Assembly: GCA_030591825.1 (NCBI GenBank)
Contig: JAUVAG010000041.1
Span: 1-7,600, forward strand
Length of the DNA stretch: 7,600 nt
Reading direction: 5' to 3'
From: Dethiosulfatibacter sp.
GTDB lineage: Bacteria > Bacillota > Clostridia > Tissierellales > Dethiosulfatibacteraceae
Part shown: positions 1 to 5,603 of the stretch, piece by piece
Numbering within the stretch: the first letter of the stretch is position 1
How the letters are laid out: every line of letters begins with the position of its first letter
The notes under the pieces: generated by a model
Database searches by the model: none
Told to the model about the DNA's origin: nothing
The model's input: only the letters and a program-made list of their open reading frames with translations
Made by a program: the position numbers and the translations under genes

Positions 1-486
1 ATAGACTGGAAGAACATGTCCTTATCAGTCAACCATTCGGTCTATTGGCGTTCTTTAAAGGGATTTGAATAGTACCCACAAAGAACAAACAAAACCGTAC
101 AGTGCCCCTCACAACCGATATGATAAATGATTTAAAAAAGACAAAGAGAGTGGCAAAATATTAATAAGCAAACCTTTTGGAATAAGTATATTAAATCAGA
201 ATTTATTATTACTAAACCAAATGGCCGGTTAATTAATACACGGAATTTATCTAAACAATTTGCCAGAAAATTAAAATCCGCTGGACTTGATCACATCCGC
301 TTCCATGATCTAAGGCATACCTGTGCTAGTTTAATGTTACTTGAAGGGGAAAACTTGAAAAATATATCTGACATCCTTGGACAATCCACAATTAAAATAA
401 CAGCAGATACATATGTTCATATCGTTGATGATTTAAAACGGAAAGCAGTCAGTACTCTGGATAAATATAGAAATAAAAACTTCTGA
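1..486 (+). pseudogene. Tyrosine recombinase (phage/ICE-type integrase), 5'-truncated by the window and frameshifted
   Basis: This is the C-terminal catalytic half of a tyrosine site-specific recombinase. The reading starts in frame with base 1 (IDWKNMSLSVNHSVYWRS, up to about 69). It continues one frame back from about 69 to 149, where NRTVPLTTDMINDLKK matches the conserved beta-hairpin and RTVPL block, then returns to the first frame for the rest (EWQNINKQ through the TGA at 484-486). A lost A near 68-70 and a lost AG in the AG-run at 145-150 would explain both shifts. The catalytic HDLRH block is at 304-318 and the nucleophile Tyr (TYVH) at 412-414. The usual LGHS block reads LGQS (Gln at 382-384), so the conserved second His/Trp is missing. 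No start codon serves the C-terminal frame. The frameshifts and the Gln argue for a dead integrase; sequencing error could explain the shifts but not the Gln. It probably mobilised an element now decayed in this region. Confidence 0.85.
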
Positions 487-490
487 TGTT

Positions 491-524
491 AGCATGTTAC
501 TAGTGAATCATTAATACCCATGCT
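491..524 (+). terminator. Weak hairpin after the integrase
   Basis: AGCATG (491-496) pairs with CATGCT (519-524) over a 22-nt loop and is followed by TCGACTTTTT. It lies just after the integrase stop and could be its terminator. The stem is short and the loop long, so this is tentative. Confidence 0.25.
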
Positions 525-610
525 TCGACTTTTTCTGACAAAATCAGGCCGCCATTGACAGTCTCCTTTATGTGTAATTTTAAAATAATTGGGGGCAATT
601 AGCAACTAGA

Positions 611-733
611 ATGGACAGATATCCTCATTGTAATCATTTTCTTGAGCAGCCCATGTACAATTTGCGTGATGCATTCTTAAATGATCATGAGTTTCATCTG
701 AATCGGGAGTGCGGACAAAAACTTGGACTCTGA
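611..733 (+). CDS. Small ORF with zinc-ribbon-like cysteines, possible gene remnant
   Basis: A 40-codon ORF starts at ATG 611 and ends at TGA 731-733. It begins MDRYPHCNHFLEQ and ends NRECGQKLGL. The PHCNH and ECGQKL pieces resemble the two knuckles of a short zinc ribbon, but each knuckle has only one of the expected two cysteines. The only purine-rich stretch upstream (GGGGG at 591-595) is about 15 nt from the ATG, which is too far for a good ribosome binding site. The 3' end runs into the left arm of the inverted repeat at 705-717. Most likely it is a decayed fragment or a chance ORF. Confidence 0.2.
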   Translation: MDRYPHCNHFLEQPMYNLRDAFLNDHEFHLNRECGQKLGL

Positions 734-760
734 AAGAGACAGGAGGATGTCCGCACCCCC
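705..760. repeat. 13-bp imperfect inverted repeat, possible insertion-sequence end scar
   Basis: GGGAGTGCGGACA (705-717) is the reverse complement of TGTCCGCACCCCC (748-760) except for one position. The 30-nt space between includes an AGGAGG tract (741-746). Read from 710 to 755 the unit begins TG and ends CA, as IS3-type ends do, and the arm-adjacent ACTTGGAC recalls ends of that family. No transposase lies between the arms. It could be a collapsed insertion sequence, a miniature element or a hairpin terminator; there is no U-tract after either arm. Confidence 0.5.
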
Positions 761-851
761 AAAGCTTGAATTTCAATTCCGCTATTATATTTTTTGCATT
801 TTGATGCTATATCATCGACACTTCCATTGTCACAAATTATATAATTTCGCA

Positions 852-1364
852 TTATTCACCTCTCTTATTGTAAAACCAAATATATTTTCGTTCCTCTGTT
901 ACTTTTTCAATCACACCACCGTTGTTCAAAGCAACTTTTATTGAAGGAATATTGTGATTCAGAACCGTAATCAAAACTTTTTCGATTTCTCTAATCTTCG
1001 TCTTATCAAGCAACAGTTTTAACAGAATGGTTCCATATCCTTTTTTCCGTTCTGAAGGACGAATTGCATATCCGATATGTCCACCTTGTTCTAGCAGTAA
1101 GTCTGTTAACTGGTAGCGAACTTTTCCCTGTCCAACCGGTTTTCCATCTATATATAACCAAAAAACCTCCTGGGGCACCTTCCAACTCTCAAGATCCTTT
1201 CCGTTGGAATTGTTTTCACACTTTATCAGCCATTTTCTGTAGTCTTCAAAACTTCTGTCCTTGCATCTATTAGCATAGCCGTTTTCATATTCGGGTATTT
1301 CCTGAAGCATATCATATATATCTTGTCCATCTTTAAATGTCAGCTGTCTTAAAGCAATCTTCAT
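852..1364 (-). CDS. GNAT-family N-acetyltransferase
   Basis: This 170-residue protein has the GNAT fold, which moves an acetyl group from acetyl-CoA to an amine of a small molecule or protein N-terminus. The acetyl-CoA pyrophosphate loop (motif A) is clear: GHIGYAIRPSERKKGYGT at about residues 95-112, with the Arg-x-x-Gly-x-Gly type signature in RKKGYGT. Motif B is NHNIPSIKVALNNGG at about 136-150, containing the usual Asn. Length is typical for a single-domain family member. The start is supported by AAAGGA (1371-1376) six bases before the ATG. It follows the methyltransferase stop codon by 23 bp and so is probably the distal gene of the attenuator-controlled unit. It looks intact, unlike its partner. 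The RimJ/RimL-like layout fits many drug or protein acetyltransferases; the substrate is unknown. Confidence 0.9.
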   Translation of the reverse strand: MKIALRQLTFKDGQDIYDMLQEIPEYENGYANRCKDRSFEDYRKWLIKCENNSNGKDLESWKVPQEVFWLYIDGKPVGQGKVRYQLTDLLLEQGGHIGYAIRPSERKKGYGTILLKLLLDKTKIREIEKVLITVLNHNIPSIKVALNNGGVIEKVTEERKYIWFYNKRGE

Positions 1365-1387
1365 TATGTATCCTTTCCGGAATCAAC

Positions 1388-2242
1388 CTATCCTTCCAGC
1401 TTTTTTATAACATAGATAATATTCATTCCACAATCCAAAGTACCGGGATATTTGGTGAATTCAATTTCTTTTTTAATTATTAAGTTCCACATTTCACTAT
1501 CCTCTAACCTTACTTTTTCTAATCTTGCGTTCTCAAAATCATCTACTGTAGTAAATAATCCCGCTGAGCTTTTTTCTAATATTTCAACATTGAATTCAGA
1601 AAATAATTTATCTAACTCAACACTCCTGAACATGTGACAATTGTGTTGCTTTGGTGAGGGATAATGAATGCCATCCTACACACCTGTATCTATCACCCAT
1701 TTGGTTGCATCTATACCGTAAGCTTCTTTTTCATGCAGTATTCCGTTGAAATAGTAGGAAAAGGCTCCAATGATACTCATGACTCCCATTATTATAGTTC
1801 CACCTGGTTTTGTAACTCTTAGCAACTCCTGTACCCCTTCTTTTTCTTTATCAAGAAGATATGATAATGGACCGCCTATACATACTACATTATCAAACTC
1901 ATCATCTTCGAACATATCCATATCAATCATATCTGCAACATGAAATGCTTTTATTGCATCGATTTTACCAAGCTCCTTCATTTTCTGTTTGTTAAATTTA
2001 ACTTGGTGAGAAGATATATCTACTACTGTCAGTTCATTACAAATATCCACAAGTTCTTTTGTATATCTCCCTGAACCCGCACCTATTTCCAACACATTAT
2101 CCAACTTATGAATATGTCGAAACAATAATTCTTTATGGACCTCATAAAGCAGAATTCCATTGGCATCTTGTTCCAGTCGTGTCCATTCCCTATCTCCATA
2201 ATTGTCATACCTATCTCTTACTATGTCCGCATTATATGCCAT
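1388..2242 (-). pseudogene. Class I SAM-dependent methyltransferase interrupted by one in-frame amber codon
   Basis: A 284-codon reading frame is broken only by TAG at codon 189 (1676-1678). The first 188 codons hold the Rossmann SAM-binding core: motif I LEIGAGSGRY at 51-60, acidic VVDIS at about 73-77 (Asp75), an acidic motif III-like VADMIDMDM at about 102-110, then FDNVVCIGGPLSYLL and LLRVTKPGGTIIMG. After the TAG the same frame continues without another defect for 95 codons (HYPSPKQHNC to IIYVIKKLEG), the C-terminal cap expected for this roughly 270-290-residue family. The start at 2242 is fixed by AAGGAGG (2249-2255) six bases upstream; an ATG at 2323 lies before the terminator and is not the start. 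The internal ATG at 1633 has no ribosome binding site. TAG also ends the histidine phosphatase and this gene's own frame, so genome-wide amber recoding is unlikely. A CAG-to-TAG change is the simplest origin. The truncated 188-residue form might keep part of the fold. Confidence 0.85.
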
Positions 2243-2262
2243 GTCCAACCTCCTTATAATAT

Positions 2263-2297
2263 AAAAAAAGAACTGTAGGTTTTCTATCAGTCCTTTT
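2263..2297 (-). terminator. Intrinsic terminator in the methyltransferase leader (attenuator)
   Basis: On the minus strand AAAAGGACTG (2297-2288) pairs with CAGTTCTTTT (2275-2266) with one G-U wobble. An inner TAG/CTA stem (2286-2284 with 2278-2276) sits beyond one bulged A, closing on a 5-nt loop. Seven T residues (2269-2263) overlap the 3' arm and complete an intrinsic terminator. It lies eight bases upstream of the methyltransferase AAGGAGG and downstream of the leader promoter, so it would stop transcription before the gene unless disrupted. Confidence 0.85.
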
Positions 2298-2346
2298 ATC
2301 TTTTCGATATATGTGTCAATCAAAAATCACAAAAGGAAATAGAACC
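2278..2346 (-). promoter_or_regulatory. Antiterminator pairing between leader ORF end and terminator 5' arm
   Basis: Three blocks in the last codons of the leader ORF pair in order with the terminator region: TCCTTTT (2337-2331) with AAAAGGA (2297-2291), CTAT (2342-2339) with ATAG (2287-2284), and GGTT (2346-2343) with AACC (2281-2278). That gives 15 base pairs with small internal loops around a 33-nt loop. The helix uses the same bases as the terminator 5' arm, so the two folds exclude each other. A ribosome at the leader stop codon (2329-2327) would cover the 5' arm and favour termination; one stalled earlier would leave it free and allow readthrough. Pairing was worked out by eye, not by energy calculation. 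Confidence 0.75.
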
Positions 2347-2407
2347 AAATAATTTGACTTTCTTTGACTTCAATTATGTTTGTGATGTTTTGTTTAATTT
2401 TTGTCAT
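2327..2407 (-). CDS. 26-residue leader peptide of an attenuator
   Basis: An ORF of 26 codons begins MTKIKQNITN and ends IIWFYFLL before TGA at 2329-2327. Its ribosome binding site is GGGG (2418-2415), seven bases before the ATG. It lies about 20 nt after the predicted transcription start and entirely inside the methyltransferase leader. Its last nine or so codons encode the 5' arm of the antiterminator, so its translation would decide which hairpin forms. The hydrophobic, aromatic C-terminus resembles nascent-chain arrest segments in a general way, but I recognise no specific arrest motif. Its role is most likely regulatory rather than as a product. Confidence 0.7.
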   Translation of the reverse strand: MTKIKQNITNIIEVKESQIIWFYFLL

Positions 2408-2433
2408 AATCTTTCCCCAAATTAAGTGGTTAG

Positions 2434-2462
2434 ATAATATACCTTATACTATTCTCTGTCAA
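2434..2462 (-). promoter_or_regulatory. Promoter of methyltransferase-GNAT unit
   Basis: TTGACA (2462-2457) is a perfect -35 and TATTAT (2439-2434) a near-consensus -10, 17 bp apart on the minus strand. Transcription would start near 2427, about 185 nt before the methyltransferase ATG, which leaves room for the leader ORF and terminator. Confidence 0.8.
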
Positions 2463-2533
2463 CCCTTACAGCATTTTATAACCAAAGGTTAATAATCCTA
2501 GAATTCAGCTATGTCATACCACCATTCTCCACA
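2463..2533. other. Intergenic tail after the nucleotidyltransferase
   Basis: This stretch separates the nucleotidyltransferase stop from the next promoter. It has one small hairpin, TAACC/GGTTA with a 3-nt loop (2479-2491), without a U-tract. No convincing terminator for the upstream pair is visible, so some readthrough into the next unit is possible. Confidence 0.4.
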
Positions 2534-3040
2534 TCAATACCGTTTTCCTGAAATCAAATTTTTCAGGAACTCAATTTTCCCCAGGTCCTTGTGATTTGTT
2601 CTGTCTGCCCTGTAGCTGTCCTTGTATGAGCTTTGATATATTTTCAAGTATTGTTCGATATCTGGTAGTAAGAATCTAACATCATCTACACAGATTTCCT
2701 CTAGTTCATTTACTGCAATCCCTGCAAAATCGGGGAATGTATCAATTACCCCGTATTGGACTTCATGGATTCCATCATCAAAGGCATGTTCATGCAGGTC
2801 TGTCATTTCATATTGCATACTTTCCATGATAGAACATATTGTATCCCAGTTGTGAACTCGGTCTTCATCCGGTGCTGCCCAACCCCTTGGATCTCCTTTT
2901 ACGGCTATATCAATATCTCCTGAATCCCAGTTTGCTTTTGTCAGGCACTCCAAACCCAGGGAACCTATCAACAGGGGAATTATTCCTTCTTCATTCAGTT
3001 TCTTTGTTATTTGCAGAAACTCCTTAAAATTATTATTCAT
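2534..3040 (-). CDS. Nucleotidyltransferase-like protein (polymerase-beta fold)
   Basis: The 168-residue protein carries LLIGSLGLECL (about 23-33) followed by SGDIDIAV (about 40-47). This is the GS...DxD signature of polymerase-beta-type nucleotidyltransferases, with Asp42 and Asp44 as metal ligands. VIDTFPDF (about 98-105) could supply a third acidic residue. The C-terminal part includes LPDIEQYLKIYQSSYKDSYR. Close relatives occur in clostridia as single-domain proteins of this size, sometimes misnamed as phosphoribosylanthranilate isomerases; that is from memory. It starts 21 bp after the ATPase stop and is probably co-transcribed with it. The ribosome binding site is only a purine tract (3051-3060) ten bases upstream, which is weak. 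Such enzymes may adenylylate drugs, proteins or tRNA; the target here is unknown. Confidence 0.7.
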   Translation of the reverse strand: MNNNFKEFLQITKKLNEEGIIPLLIGSLGLECLTKANWDSGDIDIAVKGDPRGWAAPDEDRVHNWDTICSIMESMQYEMTDLHEHAFDDGIHEVQYGVIDTFPDFAGIAVNELEEICVDDVRFLLPDIEQYLKIYQSSYKDSYRADRTNHKDLGKIEFLKNLISGKRY

Positions 3041-3061
3041 ATAAATATTCTTTCTTCTTTA

Positions 3062-4336
3062 TTAATTTTTCAGCGCCGTAATCGGCAGCACATAGATTCC
3101 GTCATCTCTTAAATAGGCGGCATTGCACACAGCACAAACTACACAAAGAACCTTTGGCGGTTTTCCGCCATCACCTTTAATCTTATTACTAATTTCCAGC
3201 AAAGTTTGTGCTGCTTCATCGATTTGATTACCTCCAAGCTTAATCTCAATGCCAACCCAATCTCCGTTTTCTAACTCAACAACAGCATCAATTTCGTCAT
3301 TATCATAATCTTGATAATGGTATAAATTTGCGTTAAAAGAATCAGCATAGATTCGAAGATCTCGCGTACACATTGCTTCAAACATGAAGCCTAAGGTATT
3401 CAGGTCATTAATAAGCATTTCCTGTGTTGCATTAAGCAGTGCGCAGGCTAATGAAGGATCAACAAAATGCCTCTTATCCGCTTGCTTTATCCTGACCGAT
3501 GATCTTATATTGGAGGAAAATGCTTTCTGATTCTCAATAAGGAACATTCTCTCAAACAGGGTTAGATACGTTGCAATCGTATCATTATCCAAAACCTCTT
3601 CTTCATTTTCTAAGATATCTTTTCTTAAAGTATTCATAGAAACCGTAGTGCTTTCATTTCTTGCCAAAGACTTCAGGAGCAGATTTATTTTTCTGGTGTT
3701 TCTGTTTACTCCTTCAAGTCTGTAAATGTCATGATTGACAATTGCATTCAAGTATTCTCTGGCAATAGTAGTATATTCCGATGGATTTATACCCAGACTT
3801 CCGGGCCATCCACCTCTGATTATTAAATCAATTATTCTACTAAAACTTACATCTCCGGTAACTGTATTTTCAAATTTACCCCTGCATATATCTTCAAAGG
3901 AAACCTGGCCTGATGAATCCTTTGATTCATATAAAGACATGGGTCTCATTCTTAATGTTGAAATCCTTCCTGCTCCACTATGCAGTATACCCTTTTGAGC
4001 AGGGGTTGCTGAACCAGTTAAAATGAACTGACCTTTTTTACCTTTTCTGTCCACCTCAAACCGTACAGCATCCCATAGTTCCGGAACTTCCTGCCATTCG
4101 TCTATCAACCTTGGTGCATCTCCTTCCAAAACGAGTTTTGGATCGATCTCTGCAAGCGATTTGTTTTGAAAATTGCCTGAGGGATCTCCCAAGTATACGC
4201 TGCTATTACTATGGGCAGTGGCTGTCCAGGTTTTACCACACCATTTAGCTCCCTCAATACACACGGCTCCGAACAAATCCAAATGACCTTCAACTACCTT
4301 GTCAATGATTCTTGGTAAATATTCTTGATTATTCAT
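3062..4336 (-). CDS. AAA_14/DUF4143 family ATPase with a nuclease-like C-terminal domain
   Basis: A 424-residue P-loop ATPase of the archaeal/bacterial AAA_14 plus DUF4143 type. The Walker A motif is IEGAKWCGKT (about 27-36), Walker B RLIDEWQEVP (about 76-85), followed by the sensor-like FILTGSATP (about 104-112). The middle contains the family's MRPMSLYES and RGGWPGS segments. The C-terminus has EIDAVVELENGDWVGIEIKLG (about 349-368 onward), an Asp-x14-Glu-x-Lys pattern of the PD-(D/E)XK nuclease fold. I place the start at 4336, where GAGGTGG (4348-4342) lies five bases upstream; ATGs at 4366 and 4354 sit at or before the predicted transcription start. It has its own promoter and upstream repeats and precedes the nucleotidyltransferase by 21 bp. 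The cellular role of this family is largely unknown; conflict and mobile-element functions have been suggested. Confidence 0.88.
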   Translation of the reverse strand: MNNQEYLPRIIDKVVEGHLDLFGAVCIEGAKWCGKTWTATAHSNSSVYLGDPSGNFQNKSLAEIDPKLVLEGDAPRLIDEWQEVPELWDAVRFEVDRKGKKGQFILTGSATPAQKGILHSGAGRISTLRMRPMSLYESKDSSGQVSFEDICRGKFENTVTGDVSFSRIIDLIIRGGWPGSLGINPSEYTTIAREYLNAIVNHDIYRLEGVNRNTRKINLLLKSLARNESTTVSMNTLRKDILENEEEVLDNDTIATYLTLFERMFLIENQKAFSSNIRSSVRIKQADKRHFVDPSLACALLNATQEMLINDLNTLGFMFEAMCTRDLRIYADSFNANLYHYQDYDNDEIDAVVELENGDWVGIEIKLGGNQIDEAAQTLLEISNKIKGDGGKPPKVLCVVCAVCNAAYLRDDGIYVLPITALKN

Positions 4337-4354
4337 TTTATCCACCTCAACCAT

Positions 4355-4383
4355 ATTATATTGCAAATCTGTTGTTTTTTCAA
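4355..4383 (-). promoter_or_regulatory. Promoter of the AAA_14 ATPase gene
   Basis: TTGAAA (4383-4378) and a perfect TATAAT (4360-4355) are 17 bp apart on the minus strand. The transcript would start near 4348, at the first base of the GAGGTGG ribosome binding site, giving an unusually short leader of about 12 nt. This decides for the ATG at 4336. Confidence 0.75.
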
Positions 4384-4388
4384 TTGCT

Positions 4389-4443
4389 ATTCGGTCATAT
4401 TTTTGTTTTTCATTCGGTCATTTTTTCATTTTTTATTCGGTTA
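4389..4443 (-). repeat. Three 9-bp direct repeats at 23-bp period upstream of the ATPase promoter
   Basis: ATTCGGTCA occurs at 4389-4397 and 4412-4420, and ATTCGGTTA at 4435-4443, each exactly 23 bp apart (minus strand TGACCGAAT, TGACCGAAT, TAACCGAAT). The spacers are T-rich. Relative to a start at 4348 the repeat centres are near -45, -68 and -91, immediately upstream of the -35 at 4383. This is where an activator or a multimeric repressor would bind on one face of the helix. No regulator gene lies beside it. Confidence 0.7.
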
Positions 4444-4518
4444 CTTTTTTATCACTGTTAAAATTATTATGAAACAAAAGACTCCTCTAATTTTAAACCA
4501 TATCTCTTCTTATATGTT

Positions 4519-4530
4519 TCCAATATTGGA
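4519..4530. repeat. 12-bp perfect palindrome
   Basis: TCCAATATTGGA lies eight bases past the end of the kinase gene. It has no loop or U-tract, so it is not a classical terminator. It may be an operator-like site or chance. Confidence 0.25.
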
Positions 4531-4537
4531 CTAGTCA

Positions 4538-5551
4538 TTATGAAGAGAGTTTTTCACTAAGAAAGGTGCTGATTTCCGGAATACCCTTGCTATATTGGTT
4601 TATATCCTTGATTGATGCATAAACCTGTTCTGTTCCGAGTTTTTGATCTGAAGAATCATTGCATTCAATTCCTAGCGAACGTTTAATGCTGTATTCAAGC
4701 CAACCGAGTTTTGCAGAATATCCACTGTATAACGTTTTTCCCCAATCACTATAATCAATAACCCTTATACTCTTGTAGCCATCAATAAATGCAGAAAAAC
4801 GGTCATAATCAATTGTTGAATCACCATTCGATGACCAGTACAAAGCAGTATCAAGGAAATCATGATATGGATTAGAGTAACCTACAGATTCGCAATCAAT
4901 AATGATAGGTTTATCTTCATGCCAAAGAACATTTTTAGGATCAAGGTCACCGTGACATATTATCTCATATGAAGACAATTCCAAATATGCATTGTTCATC
5001 TTATTGGACAGGATTTTCAAGTCCTTAATTTTAACATTCAGTAAATCATACCATTCGATACTACGTTCCCTGGCTAAACTGAGAAATAAGTCCCAGCCAA
5101 AAATACGGGCTTCGCCAGTGTTATCATTCTCTATTTTCAAACCCGAAAAATCCATATTATGAATCTTAGCTACTACAGCTCCTATTTTAAATGAATGCTC
5201 TGGTGCAATCTCATTCAGTTTCAGTGAGTGACCTTCTTTGAAATTGTAGATGAGATAATACTGCTCATCAACCTCCTGAACAGACTGCCCATAATAGTAA
5301 TTTGCATAGCTTATATCAATTTCCTGAGAGAGTTTTCGAGCGATTTTCTCAGATTCCACATAGTTATTGTAAGTACCGCTTCGTTTCATAATCATTGGAT
5401 TCAAAGCCTTAATAGCAAATCTTCCGCTTTCTGTGGATACATCATACATCCTATGCAATAGGCCGCCCTGGATGGGACTGGGTTCGTATAAAGGAAGACC
5501 GATACCAATCTTCTTACATAGCTCTTCAATTCTGATATTATATCCTGACAT
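4538..5551 (-). CDS. APH-fold phosphotransferase (aminoglycoside/choline kinase-like family)
   Basis: A 337-residue protein kinase-like phosphotransferase. FAIKAL (about 45-50) supplies the ATP-binding Lys48, the Brenner-type catalytic loop HGDLDPKN spans 200-207 with catalytic Asp202 and Asn207, and IIIDCESVG (216-224) carries the metal-binding Asp219. The N-terminal lobe, the linker IYNFKEGHS (101-109) and the helical C-terminal lobe are all present, so the enzyme looks complete. AAGGA (5563-5559) seven bases before the ATG supports the start. It follows the histidine phosphatase by 52 bp, the widest gap within this unit; a 6-bp hairpin (5600-5605 with 5618-5623) overlaps that gene's stop. 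The family phosphorylates aminoglycosides, macrolides, choline, homoserine or sugars. Sequence alone does not settle the substrate, and resistance should not be assumed. Confidence 0.85.
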   Translation of the reverse strand: MSGYNIRIEELCKKIGIGLPLYEPSPIQGGLLHRMYDVSTESGRFAIKALNPMIMKRSGTYNNYVESEKIARKLSQEIDISYANYYYGQSVQEVDEQYYLIYNFKEGHSLKLNEIAPEHSFKIGAVVAKIHNMDFSGLKIENDNTGEARIFGWDLFLSLARERSIEWYDLLNVKIKDLKILSNKMNNAYLELSSYEIICHGDLDPKNVLWHEDKPIIIDCESVGYSNPYHDFLDTALYWSSNGDSTIDYDRFSAFIDGYKSIRVIDYSDWGKTLYSGYSAKLGWLEYSIKRSLGIECNDSSDQKLGTEQVYASIKDINQYSKGIPEISTFLSEKLSS

Positions 5552-5603
5552 TTGCTCTTCCTTTATGTTTTCATCAATTATTTATTCTTATGGAGTACAA
5601 TCT

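Larger units (their letters stand above)
487..851. other. Decayed junction between integrase remnant and minus-strand gene block
   Basis: These 365 bases hold no recognisable full gene. Besides the separately listed hairpin, 40-codon ORF and inverted repeat, there is a perfect 14-bp palindrome of A and T only at 834-847. It begins 4 nt past the GNAT stop codon but has neither a GC-rich stem nor a clear U-tract, so it is not a convincing terminator. The rest (about 761-833) is AT-rich and I see nothing in it. Confidence 0.6.

Noticed and set aside
723..944. 73-codon plus-strand ORF over the GNAT 3' end
   Set aside because: Overlaps the GNAT gene antisense, low-complexity hydrophobic translation, no ribosome binding site at a proper distance and no recognisable family.
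1388..1633. Separate 81-residue gene
   Set aside because: It is in frame with the methyltransferase across one TAG, has no ribosome binding site, and reads as the C-terminal cap of that family.
1676..1678. Amber codon read as pyrrolysine or recoded
   Set aside because: TAG ends at least two other frames here (5604-5606 and 1388-1390), and the enzyme is not a methylamine methyltransferase; nonsense mutation is simpler.
2314..2319. TTGACA near the methyltransferase as the -35 of its promoter
   Set aside because: No -10 lies 15-19 bp downstream; the expected place is occupied by the terminator arm. The TTGACA at 2457-2462 has a proper TATTAT.
2240..2323. N-terminal extension of the methyltransferase to an ATG at 2323
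   Set aside because: The 27 extra codons span the terminator hairpin and its T-run, lack a ribosome binding site, and a perfect AAGGAGG precedes the ATG at 2242.
4105..4293. 62-codon minus-strand ORF inside the ATPase gene
   Set aside because: Alternative-frame shadow covering the Walker A and B coding region of a well-supported gene.
4389..4443. CRISPR array
   Set aside because: Only three 9-bp units with 14-bp T-rich spacers; far too short for CRISPR repeats and with no cas genes.
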